DNA of 48,401 bases, from the NCBI GenBank assembly GCA_023228465.1, contig JALOBC010000020.1, positions 1 to 48,401 on the forward strand. Direction: 5' to 3'. Under the pieces are notes generated by a model. It was not told the DNA's origin. It saw nothing but the letters and a program-made list of their open reading frames with translations, and made no database searches. The DNA comes from Dokdonella sp. (GTDB taxonomy: Bacteria > Pseudomonadota > Gammaproteobacteria > Xanthomonadales > Rhodanobacteraceae). Made by a program: the position numbers and the translations under genes. Shown here one piece after another: positions 14,948-22,399 of this stretch. Position 1 is the stretch's first letter, and each line of letters begins with the position of its first letter.

Positions 14948-16450
14948 GTGAACGACATCTTGATTGGCAAGGGCACGCAGGACGTCCACCTGCTGCCAAG
15001 GTATGCGAACCGCCATGGCCTCATCGCCGGCGCCACCGGCACCGGCAAGTCGGTGTCGCTGATGGTACTGGCGGAAGGCTTTTCCCGGCTCGGCGTGCCG
15101 GTGTTCCTGGCCGACGTCAAGGGTGACCTGGCCGGCCTCTCCCAGGCCGGCGCCAGGGGTGCCAAGCTGCAGGCCCGCATCGACACGCTCGGCATCGACT
15201 GGGCGCCGGCGGCCAATCCGGTGGTGTTCTGGGACATCTATGGCCAGGCCGGCCACCCGGTGCGCACGACCATTTCGGAAATGGGTCCGCAGCTCCTGGC
15301 GCGCCTGCTCGAGCTCAACGACATCCAGTCGGGCGTGCTGGAAGTCGTCTTCAAGGCGGCCGATGACGCGGGGCTGCTGCTCCTGGACATCAAGGACCTG
15401 CGTGCGCTGCTGGGTTGGGCGGGCGAGCGTGCCAAGGATCTTTCGCAGCAGTACGGGCTGATGTCCTCGGCCTCGCTCGCCGCGATCCAGCGCGCACTGC
15501 TGTCACTGGAGCAGGCCGGCGGCGACCGCTTCTTCGGTGAGCCGGCGCTGGATCTCGCCGACTTCATGCGCCAGGACCTGTCCGGGCGCGGCATCGTCAA
15601 CGTGCTGGCCGCCGACCAGCTGATCCTCAAGCCCAGGCTCTACACCACCTTCCTGCTGTGGATGCTGTCCGAGCTGTTCGAGCGCCTGCCCGAGGCGGGC
15701 GACCTGGACAAACCCAAGCTGGTGTTCTTCTTCGACGAGGCGCACCTGCTGTTCGCCGATGCACCGCCGGTGCTGCGCCAGCGCGTGGAGCAGGTGGTGC
15801 GCCTGATCCGTTCCAAGGGCGTGGGCGTGTACTTCTGTTCGCAGAATCCGGACGACCTGCCGGACGTGATCCTCGGCCAGATGGGCAACCGCATCCAGCA
15901 CGCCCTGCGTGCCTTCACGCCACGCGACCAGAAGGCGGTCAGGGCGGCGGCGGAAACCTTCGTGCCGAACCCGGCCATCGATGTCAGCGCGGCGATCGGC
16001 CAGCTCGGCGTGGGCGAGGCACTGGCCTCGACCCTGCAGGAGGGTGGCGTGCCCTTGCCGGTGCAGCGCGTCCTGGTGTGTCCGCCAACCTGCCGGATCG
16101 GTGCCATCACGGACGCGGAACGCGCCGCGGTGCGCGCGCGCTCGCCGGTGGGCGGCCGCTACGACACCGGCGTGGACCGCGAATCGGCCTTCGAGATCCT
16201 CGCGGCGCGTGCCGAGCAGTCCGCAGCGGCTGCGTCGCCAGCCGGACCCAGCGCGGGCAAGGGCGCCGGCAAGGCGGCACCGGCGCAGGAAGAAGCGGGC
16301 TGGATGGGTGCCGCACGCGACATGCTGCTCGGCACCGGCCGGCGCCAGGGCATGATCGAGGCGTTTGCCAAGTCGGCCGCACGCAACTTCGGCGGGCAGT
16401 TCAGCCGCTCGGTGCTGCGCGGGGTCTTCGGCTCCATGCGCCGCCGCTGA
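14948..16450 (+). CDS. yjgR: HerA-like / YjgR (DUF853) ATPase
   Basis: A 500-residue P-loop ATPase of the HerA/FtsK-related DUF853 group, the same length as E. coli YjgR. Walker A is GATGTGKS (28-35); Walker B is [12 protein letters not shown] (about 258-269); [30 protein letters not shown] is the sensor/arginine region conserved in the family. The C-terminus ends in a basic [19 protein letters not shown] tail. GTG 14948 is preferred: it has GGGGAG upstream and its product aligns from residue 1 with YjgR. An in-frame ATG at 14900 would add 16 residues. Cellular function is not established. greB follows after 10 bases. Confidence 0.88.
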   Translation: MNDILIGKGTQDVHLLPRYANRHGLIAGATGTGKSVSLMVLAEGFSRLGVPVFLADVKGDLAGLSQAGARGAKLQARIDTLGIDWAPAANPVVFWDIYGQAGHPVRTTISEMGPQLLARLLELNDIQSGVLEVVFKAADDAGLLLLDIKDLRALLGWAGERAKDLSQQYGLMSSASLAAIQRALLSLEQAGGDRFFGEPALDLADFMRQDLSGRGIVNVLAADQLILKPRLYTTFLLWMLSELFERLPEAGDLDKPKLVFFFDEAHLLFADAPPVLRQRVEQVVRLIRSKGVGVYFCSQNPDDLPDVILGQMGNRIQHALRAFTPRDQKAVRAAAETFVPNPAIDVSAAIGQLGVGEALASTLQEGGVPLPVQRVLVCPPTCRIGAITDAERAAVRARSPVGGRYDTGVDRESAFEILAARAEQSAAAASPAGPSAGKGAGKAAPAQEEAGWMGAARDMLLGTGRRQGMIEAFAKSAARNFGGQFSRSVLRGVFGSMRRR

Positions 16451-16460
16451 GGTCGCGGGC

Positions 16461-16964
16461 ATGGGCCGCTGGCGCGCTCCGGGGGTGGCTTCGACGGCGC
16501 TCATCACGCCGCAGGGCCATGCGCGGCTCAGGCAGGAGCTGGATGAACTGTGGCGCGTGCGCCGGCCGGAGGTGGTACAGGCACTCGCCGCCGCCGCCGC
16601 CGAGGGAGACCGCTCGGAGAACGCCGAATACACCTACCGGAAAAAGCAGCTGGGCGAGATCGACCGGCGCGTCCGCTACCTGGGCCGGCGCCTGCGACAG
16701 CTGGAGGTCATCGATGGCGTGCCCGATGATCCGGGCGCGATCCGCTTCGGTGCCTGGTTCACGTTGGAAGATGCGCAGGGCCAGACGCATGACTACCGCA
16801 TCGTCGGCCCCGACGAAACCGATGCCGCTCGCGGCTGGATCAGCGTCGATTCGCCGGTCGCGCGCGCGGCGCTCAGGCGACGCGTGGACGATGAGTTCGA
16901 GGTGGAAGCCCCACGTGGCCACGCCAGCTTCGTGGTCGTCGCGATTCGCTACACGCCGCCCTGA
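16461..16964 (+). CDS. greB: Transcription elongation factor GreB
   Basis: A 167-residue Gre factor, which inserts its coiled coil into the RNA polymerase secondary channel and stimulates cleavage of backtracked RNA. The start of the coiled coil has [18 protein letters not shown]; its acidic tip [15 protein letters not shown] carries the metal-coordinating acidic residues, and [14 protein letters not shown] is typical of GreB rather than GreA. The C-terminal FKBP-like domain has FGAWFTLED and [31 protein letters not shown] 16461 lies 10 bases after yjgR and gives the family length. Confidence 0.93.
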   Translation: MGRWRAPGVASTALITPQGHARLRQELDELWRVRRPEVVQALAAAAAEGDRSENAEYTYRKKQLGEIDRRVRYLGRRLRQLEVIDGVPDDPGAIRFGAWFTLEDAQGQTHDYRIVGPDETDAARGWISVDSPVARAALRRRVDDEFEVEAPRGHASFVVVAIRYTPP

Positions 16965-16997
16965 ACGCCGGCGCCCGCACCACGCATGGCGTGGGCG

Positions 16998-17429
16998 TCA
17001 GGCGGCTTCCTCGAGCCCGGCACGCTCGCGTTCCGCGGCCGGAATCGTTTCCCTCAGCGTGCGCAGGATGCGCATCAGCTGGCGATGCAGTTCCTGCTGT
17101 TCGCCGAACGGCGAATCGCGTGTTTCGTGATAGGCCACGCTCAGCCACAGCGCGCCGCCACGCAGCCGCACCTGCAGGTTGTCCGAACGCAGGCGCTCGA
17201 GCCCGACATCGGTGCCGCTGCCCCAGGCCCGGTACTTCTCGTCCGGCGAGGTGCCGTACAGGTGTGGAAACTCGCTCTTCGACGCGTTCGTGAACTCGCG
17301 CAGCGCCAGGCTTGCCATCTGGCGTCGCGCCGGCGGCGACAATTCTTCGAGCATGCGGCTCACTTCGCGGAACTGACGCCGCAACTGCATGGCGCGCGTC
17401 AGCGCGATCAAGCGGGTCAAGAACTCCAT
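16998..17429 (-). CDS. Uncharacterised 143-residue protein
   Basis: I do not recognise a family. The protein is soluble-looking: an N-terminal helix with many Arg/Leu residues (ALTRAMQLRRQFREVSRMLEE), a central part with alternating strands (RSDNLQVRLRGGALWLSVAYH), and a C-terminal helix (QELHRQLMRILRTLRETIPAAERERAG). There are no cysteines, signal peptide or membrane segments. GAGGGG precedes ATG 17429, which together with balanced composition supports a real gene. It lies downstream of psd on the same strand after a 114-base gap, and ends close to convergent greB. Confidence 0.7.
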   Translation of the reverse strand: MEFLTRLIALTRAMQLRRQFREVSRMLEELSPPARRQMASLALREFTNASKSEFPHLYGTSPDEKYRAWGSGTDVGLERLRSDNLQVRLRGGALWLSVAYHETRDSPFGEQQELHRQLMRILRTLRETIPAAERERAGLEEAA

Positions 17430-17543
17430 GTCTGCCCCCTCATGACTACCCCCATCGATCCATAACCCAACGTGACTTTCCCCGAGTTTAACCCCGAGCG
17501 GGCAGGAAAGGGTACTGTCTGCGTCACAATTTGTCGCGCTGCG

Positions 17544-18392
17544 TCACATATTGACGGTGGCGCCGATGACCTGGCCCATGCGCACGGCCTGTTCGGCTGC
17601 CAGTGTCGGGTCGAATCGGCCGACCGTGGCCGGCAGAAGCACGATGGCGGTCGAGCCCATGTTGAAGCGTCCCAGCTCCTCGCCGCGATCGAGCCGGATG
17701 GCCTGGCCGCGCCAGTCGCGGCGGATGATGCGGCTGGCATAGGGCGGCACTTCCACCCCGCTCCAGACCGTTTCGATTCCCGATACCAGCATGGCGCCGA
17801 CCAGCACCACGGCGAACGGCCCGTCCTCGCCCTGAAAGTGGCAGACCAGGCGCTCGTTGCGCGCGAACAGGCGCGGCACGCCGGCGACGGCGAACGGCGC
17901 AACGCTGAACAGCCGTCCGGGGACGTGGACGGTTTCGACCAGTGCGCCGGCCAGTGGCATGTGTACGCGGTGGTAGTCGCGCGGGGACAGATACACGGTC
18001 AGGAACTGGCCATCGGCATAGGGGTCTGCCATGGCCTCGTCGGTCAGCAGTTCGGCCACGCTGAAGGTCTGCCCCTTGGCCTGCAGGATGCGCCCGGCCT
18101 GGATGGCGCCGCACTGGCTGATGCGGCCATCGGCCGGACAGGCAATCGCGTCGCGACGTTCGGGCAGCGGCCGCGCCCCCGGCTTGAGCGCACGTGTGAA
18201 GAAGGCGTTGAAATGCGGCCAGGCAGCACGATCGGCCGTGGCCGCTTCGGCGAGATTGACATCGTAGGCCTTGACGATGCGCCCGATCAGGAAGTTCTTC
18301 CACGGCGCGAAGGTCCAGCGCGTGGCCCAGCGTACCAGGCGCGACAGCAGGCGGTGCGGCAGGACGTACTGGAACAGGAGGGCCGCGCGCAT
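17544..18392 (-). CDS. psd: Phosphatidylserine decarboxylase proenzyme
   Basis: A 282-residue inner-membrane pyruvoyl enzyme that makes phosphatidylethanolamine from phosphatidylserine. Self-cleavage should occur between Gly246 and Ser247 in NMGSTAIVLL, where Ser becomes the pyruvoyl group; Asp88 (PADGR) and His144 (YHRVHMP) are the other autoproteolysis residues. Most bacterial members have LGST; this one has MGST, a conservative change. The gene starts 14 bases after the sco gene and is probably co-transcribed with it. Confidence 0.95.
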   Translation of the reverse strand: MRAALLFQYVLPHRLLSRLVRWATRWTFAPWKNFLIGRIVKAYDVNLAEAATADRAAWPHFNAFFTRALKPGARPLPERRDAIACPADGRISQCGAIQAGRILQAKGQTFSVAELLTDEAMADPYADGQFLTVYLSPRDYHRVHMPLAGALVETVHVPGRLFSVAPFAVAGVPRLFARNERLVCHFQGEDGPFAVVLVGAMLVSGIETVWSGVEVPPYASRIIRRDWRGQAIRLDRGEELGRFNMGSTAIVLLPATVGRFDPTLAAEQAVRMGQVIGATVNM

Positions 18393-18405
18393 CAGGAGCG
18401 ACCCA

Positions 18406-19047
18406 TCAGCCGCCCCCGGCCAGGGTGCCCAGGTCGCGGGCGATGCGTGCCGCGTCGAAGGGCGGCTTGATCAGGCCGGCCTGGCGGCCCTGTGGGTCGA
18501 TCACTACCAGCGAGGCGCTGTGATCGACGCTGTAATGGCCATCCTGCGCAGGTTCGCGATGGTAGAGCAGCCCCAGCGCACGGGTCAGGCGCGTCAGTTC
18601 CTCGTCGCTGCCGGTTGCGGCGACGAAGTCGGGGCTGAAGAAGGCGGTATAGCGGGCAAGCTGCGCGGGTGTGTCGCGCTGCGGATCCACCGAGATGAAA
18701 TCGATGCGCACGCGATCGTGCAGTCCCTGCGTGCCGAGCGTGGCCCAGGTCTGCCTGAGCGTGGACAGGGTGTTCGGGCACACGTCCGGGCAGTTGGTGA
18801 AGCCGAAGAACACCACCGTCCAGCGGCCCTTCCAGTCCGCCTGCGTGAACGGCGTGCCGTCGCTGCGGACGAGCTGGAAGTCGGGCAGGGCGCGCGGCGC
18901 CGGATAGAGCAGGGTTGCTTCCAGGTTCGGCGCTGGCGGCGTGGCGAACATGCGCGTGCCAAACCACAGGCCCAGGGCGGCCGCGAAGGCCGTGATCACG
19001 ATCAGCCAGCTTGCGGATACCCGCCCGGCGGTGTGAGAAAACTTCAT
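18406..19047 (-). CDS. SCO1/SenC copper chaperone
   Basis: A 213-residue thioredoxin-fold protein anchored by an N-terminal membrane segment (residues 12-31), facing the periplasm. The copper ligands are present: Cys86 and Cys90 in CPDVCP and His176 in VDHSAS. SCO proteins deliver copper to the CuA site of cytochrome c oxidase. No cox genes are in the window. A TATAAT box ends only six bases before ATG 19047, with no Shine-Dalgarno, which suggests a leaderless message. It heads the sco-psd pair and diverges from prmB. Confidence 0.93.
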   Translation of the reverse strand: MKFSHTAGRVSASWLIVITAFAAALGLWFGTRMFATPPAPNLEATLLYPAPRALPDFQLVRSDGTPFTQADWKGRWTVVFFGFTNCPDVCPNTLSTLRQTWATLGTQGLHDRVRIDFISVDPQRDTPAQLARYTAFFSPDFVAATGSDEELTRLTRALGLLYHREPAQDGHYSVDHSASLVVIDPQGRQAGLIKPPFDAARIARDLGTLAGGG

Positions 19048-19053
19048 GCGCCC

Positions 19054-19059
19054 ATTATA
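19054..19059 (-). promoter_or_regulatory. Perfect -10 box of sco-psd (leaderless)
   Basis: TATAAT on the minus strand at 19059-19054, then six bases, then ATG 19047. Initiation 6-7 bases after the -10 would fall on or beside the start codon. No good -35 was seen. Confidence 0.6.
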
Positions 19060-19093
19060 GGCGGGTCGGCCTGCGTACGGGGCGGTCGCCGCC

Positions 19094-19099
19094 TATACT
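19094..19099 (+). promoter_or_regulatory. -10 box of prmB
   Basis: TATACT in the divergent sco/prmB gap, 29 bases before GTG 19129. The expected -35 position has no convincing match. Confidence 0.45.
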
Positions 19100-19128
19100 G
19101 TGCGATCCCTTGCGCGACGGGCCGCAGC

Positions 19129-20055
19129 GTGACCGAGGAACTTGCCAGCATCATCGACTTCATCCGCTACGGCGCCAGCCGCTTTGGCGCCGCCGGTCTC
19201 AGCTTCGGACACAGCTATGACAATGCGCTGGACGAGGCGACGCACCTGGTGCTGCACGCCCTGCACCTGCCGCACGACCTGTCGCCGGCCTACGGCCAGG
19301 CACGCCTGACGGGCGATGAGCGCGCGGCGGTGCTGGCGCTCATCGAGCGGCGCATCGCCGAGCACCGGCCGGTGGCCTACCTGACCGGCGAGGCCTGGTT
19401 CGCCGGCCTCAAGTTCAAGTCCGACCCGCGCGCGCTGGTACCGCGTTCGCCCATCGCCGAACTCATCCAGGGCGGCTTCTCGCCCTGGCTGGACGAGCAT
19501 CGGGTCGAGCGGGCGCTGGACCTGTGCACGGGCTCGGGCTGCATTGGCATCGCCATGGCCGTCCACAATCCGGACTGGCAGGTGGATCTGGCCGACATCA
19601 GCGCCGATGCCCTGGCCCTGGCGCGCGAGAACGTCGCCTTCCAGGACGTGGCCGATCGCGTGCGGGTGGTCGCGTCGGACCTGTTCGCGGGCCTGGACGG
19701 CGCGCGCTACGACCTCATCGTCAGCAACCCGCCCTACGTCACCGAAGACGAGTACGCCGCGCTGCCGCCCGAGTATGCCCACGAGCCGGCGCTTGGCCTG
19801 ACCGCCGGCCGCGACGGCCTGGATTTCGCACTGCGCATCCTGGCCGGCGCCGCCACGCACCTGAACGAAGATGGCGTGCTGATCGTCGAGGTGGGCGAAA
19901 GCGAACGTGCCCTGGGCGAGCTGCTGCCGCGCGTGCCGTTCAACTGGATCGAGTTCGACGTCGGCCAGATGGGCGTGTTCCTGCTCGATCGCGACGACCT
20001 GGTCGAGCATTCCGCGGCCATCCACGACGCGCTGGCCCGGCGCGCGCCGGCCTGA
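19129..20055 (+). CDS. prmB: 50S ribosomal protein L3 N5-glutamine methyltransferase
   Basis: A 308-residue SAM-dependent methyltransferase that methylates a glutamine of ribosomal protein L3. The N-terminal helical domain (1-110) is followed by the catalytic fold with motif I DLCTGSGCIGIAMA, acidic motif ADISADAL, and the glutamine-binding NPPY in DLIVSNPPYVTEDEY. PrmB rather than PrmC is favoured by the N-terminal FIRYGASRF and LVPRSPIAELI pattern and by its position before aroC. The start is GTG 19129; a frame continuing further upstream overlaps sco antisense and was rejected. Confidence 0.94.
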   Translation: MTEELASIIDFIRYGASRFGAAGLSFGHSYDNALDEATHLVLHALHLPHDLSPAYGQARLTGDERAAVLALIERRIAEHRPVAYLTGEAWFAGLKFKSDPRALVPRSPIAELIQGGFSPWLDEHRVERALDLCTGSGCIGIAMAVHNPDWQVDLADISADALALARENVAFQDVADRVRVVASDLFAGLDGARYDLIVSNPPYVTEDEYAALPPEYAHEPALGLTAGRDGLDFALRILAGAATHLNEDGVLIVEVGESERALGELLPRVPFNWIEFDVGQMGVFLLDRDDLVEHSAAIHDALARRAPA

Positions 20056-20097
20056 GGCCTGCCCAGCCCCGCGCAACGCAGATTCCCGTCCCCGCCC

Positions 20098-21195
20098 ATG
20101 TCCAACAGCTTCGGCAGCCTCCTGCGTGTCACCACCTTCGGCGAAAGCCATGGCCCGGCCATCGGCTGCGTCGTCGATGGCTGCCCGCCAGGGCTGGCCC
20201 TTGCCGCGGAGGACTTTCGCACCGACCTGGATCGCCGCGCGACCGGGCGCAGCCGGCATACCTCGCAGCGACGCGAGGCCGACCAGGTCGAGATCCTCTC
20301 CGGCGTATATGAGGGCCATACCACCGGCACGCCGATTGCGCTGCTCATCCGCAACACCGACGCGCGCCCCAGGGATTACGCCGGCGTGGCCGATACCTTC
20401 CGCCCGGGACATGCCGACTACACCTACTGGCAGAAGTACGGCATCCGCGACCCGCGCGGCGGCGGACGTTCCTCGGCGCGCGAGACGACCATGCGCGTGG
20501 CCGCCGGGGTGATCGCGAAGAAGTGGCTGGCCGTCCGCCACGGCGTGCGCGTGCGCGGACACCTGGCGCAGATCGGCGAGCTGGTGCCACGCAGCTTCGA
20601 CTGGGCGGCGGTGGAGGGCAATCCCTTCTTCTGGCCGGACGCGGCCATGTTGCCGGCGCTCGAGGCCCTGATCCACGCGCTGCGCAAGTCCGGCGACTCG
20701 ATCGGCGCGCGCGTGGCAGTGGTGGCCGAAGGCGTGCCGCCCGGCTGGGGCGAACCGGTGTATGGCAAGCTCGATGCCGAACTCGCCGCGGCGTTGATGT
20801 CGATCAACGCGGTCAAGGGTGTGGAAATCGGCGACGGCTTCGACGCGGTGGCGCAGAAGGGCAGCGAACATCGCGACGAGCTGACCCCGGAGGGGTTCCT
20901 CTCCAACCACGCCGGCGGCATCCTGGGCGGCATCTCCAGCGGCCAGGCCATCCATGCCTGCATCGCACTCAAGCCCACCTCGAGCATCCTGGTGCCCGGG
21001 CGAAGCGTCGATCTTGCCGGCCAGCCGGTCGAGGTCGTCACGAAAGGGCGCCACGATCCCTGTGTGGGCCTGCGCGCCACGCCGATCGCCGAGGCGATGA
21101 TGGCCCTGGTGCTGATGGACCAGGCCCTGCGCCACCGCGCCCAGTGTGGTGATGTGGGGCAGGTCGCCCCGCGCATTCCCGCCGGAATGCCCTAG
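20098..21195 (+). CDS. aroC: Chorismate synthase
   Basis: A 365-residue FMN-dependent enzyme that converts EPSP to chorismate, the last step of the shikimate pathway and the branch point to tryptophan made by the trp genes downstream. Family signatures are [18 protein letters not shown] near the N-terminus (conserved His18), [35 protein letters not shown] and the C-terminal [12 protein letters not shown]. Length agrees with E. coli AroC. It lies 42 bases after prmB and 61 before asd on the same strand. Confidence 0.97.
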   Translation: MSNSFGSLLRVTTFGESHGPAIGCVVDGCPPGLALAAEDFRTDLDRRATGRSRHTSQRREADQVEILSGVYEGHTTGTPIALLIRNTDARPRDYAGVADTFRPGHADYTYWQKYGIRDPRGGGRSSARETTMRVAAGVIAKKWLAVRHGVRVRGHLAQIGELVPRSFDWAAVEGNPFFWPDAAMLPALEALIHALRKSGDSIGARVAVVAEGVPPGWGEPVYGKLDAELAAALMSINAVKGVEIGDGFDAVAQKGSEHRDELTPEGFLSNHAGGILGGISSGQAIHACIALKPTSSILVPGRSVDLAGQPVEVVTKGRHDPCVGLRATPIAEAMMALVLMDQALRHRAQCGDVGQVAPRIPAGMP

Positions 21196-21256
21196 CCCGT
21201 CCAGTACCCGTCCAGTCGCCGAGCATCCGTCCCCAACCGCCTGCAGCCAGCCCATC

Positions 21257-22285
21257 ATGTCCCGAACCTCCCGCTACAACGTCGCCATCGTCGGTGCCAC
21301 CGGTGCCGTCGGTGAAACCCTGCTGGCCATCCTCGAGGAACGCAAGTTCCCCCTCGGCGAACTGGTCCTGCTCGCCAGCGAGCGCTCGGCCGGCGGCCTG
21401 GTGCGTTTCGGCGAGCGCGAAATCGGCGTCAGGGACCTGGCCAGGTACGACTTCGACGGCATCGACATCGCCTTCTTTTCCGCCGGCGGCAAGGTCAGCC
21501 GCGCGCATGCCCCGCGCGCGGCCGCGGCTGGCGCGGTGGTCATCGACAACACTTCGGAGTTCCGCTACGAGGACGACATTCCGCTGGTCGTGGCCGAGGT
21601 CAATCCCGAGGCGATCGGCGCCTACGAGAAGCGCGGCATCATCGCCAATCCGAACTGCTCGACCATGCAGATGATGGTGGCCCTGGCGCCGATCCATCGG
21701 GCCGTCGGCATCCGGCGCATCAACGTGGCGACCTACCAGGCGGTCTCCGGCGCCGGTCGTTCGGGGATCGAGGAGCTGGGCCAGCAGACCGCCGCCCTGC
21801 TCAATTTCCAGGAGCTCGAGGTGGGCACGTTCCAGGCCCGCATCGCCTTCAACCTGATTCCGCAGATCGACGATTTCCAGGACAATGGCTACACGCGCGA
21901 AGAGATGAAGATGGTGTGGGAAACGCGCAAGATCCTCGCCGACGAGTCGATCCAGGTGAACGCGACCGCGGTGCGGGTGCCGGTGTTCTACGGTCATTCC
22001 GAGGCGATCCATGTCGAAACCCGCGACCGGATCACGGCAGGGGCGGCCCGCGATCTGCTCAAATCGGCGCCCGGGGTGGTGGTCATCGATGAACATCGAT
22101 CCGGCGGGTATCCGACGCCGGCGGCCGATGCGGCCGGGCAGGACGCCGTGTACGTGGGGCGAATTCGCGAGGATATTTCCCATCCGCGCGGGCTGAATCT
22201 GTGGGTCGTGGCCGACAACATCCGCAAGGGCGCCGCGCTCAACGCGGTGCAGATCGCCGAACTGCTGGTGCGTGATGGGCTTTGA
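21257..22285 (+). CDS. asd: Aspartate-semialdehyde dehydrogenase
   Basis: A 342-residue NADP-dependent enzyme that reduces aspartyl phosphate to the semialdehyde, needed for lysine, diaminopimelate, methionine and threonine. The nucleotide motif GATGAVGE is at 13-20, catalytic Cys134 in NPNCSTMQ, and the substrate region EELGQQTAALL and VFYGHSEAIHVE follow. ATG 21257 begins the protein just before the nucleotide fold; the frame extends back into aroC without family support. Position between aroC and fimV is the usual order in pseudomonads and xanthomonads. Confidence 0.96.
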   Translation: MSRTSRYNVAIVGATGAVGETLLAILEERKFPLGELVLLASERSAGGLVRFGEREIGVRDLARYDFDGIDIAFFSAGGKVSRAHAPRAAAAGAVVIDNTSEFRYEDDIPLVVAEVNPEAIGAYEKRGIIANPNCSTMQMMVALAPIHRAVGIRRINVATYQAVSGAGRSGIEELGQQTAALLNFQELEVGTFQARIAFNLIPQIDDFQDNGYTREEMKMVWETRKILADESIQVNATAVRVPVFYGHSEAIHVETRDRITAGAARDLLKSAPGVVVIDEHRSGGYPTPAADAAGQDAVYVGRIREDISHPRGLNLWVVADNIRKGAALNAVQIAELLVRDGL

Positions 22286-22313
22286 GGGCTGGCCCGGAAA
22301 GTTGGAAAACGTA

Positions 22314-22345
22314 TTCGTGATACATGGTTATGAATGTGTTATAAG
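22314..22345 (+). promoter_or_regulatory. Possible fimV promoter
   Basis: The 114-base asd-fimV gap is locally AT-rich and contains TATAAG at 22340-22345 as a -10-like box; TTCGTG at 22314-22319 is a weak -35 with long (20-base) spacing. Weak assignment based on local base composition. Confidence 0.3.
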
Positions 22346-22399
22346 CCCGTTTCGAGATTGGCCTTGGACTTCTTGCATGCCTTCGGGGGGCTTAACTAG

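Noticed and set aside
19093-21258. Minus-strand 721-codon open frame across prmB and aroC
   Set aside because: Antisense to two conserved enzymes, His/Arg-rich, no family resemblance.
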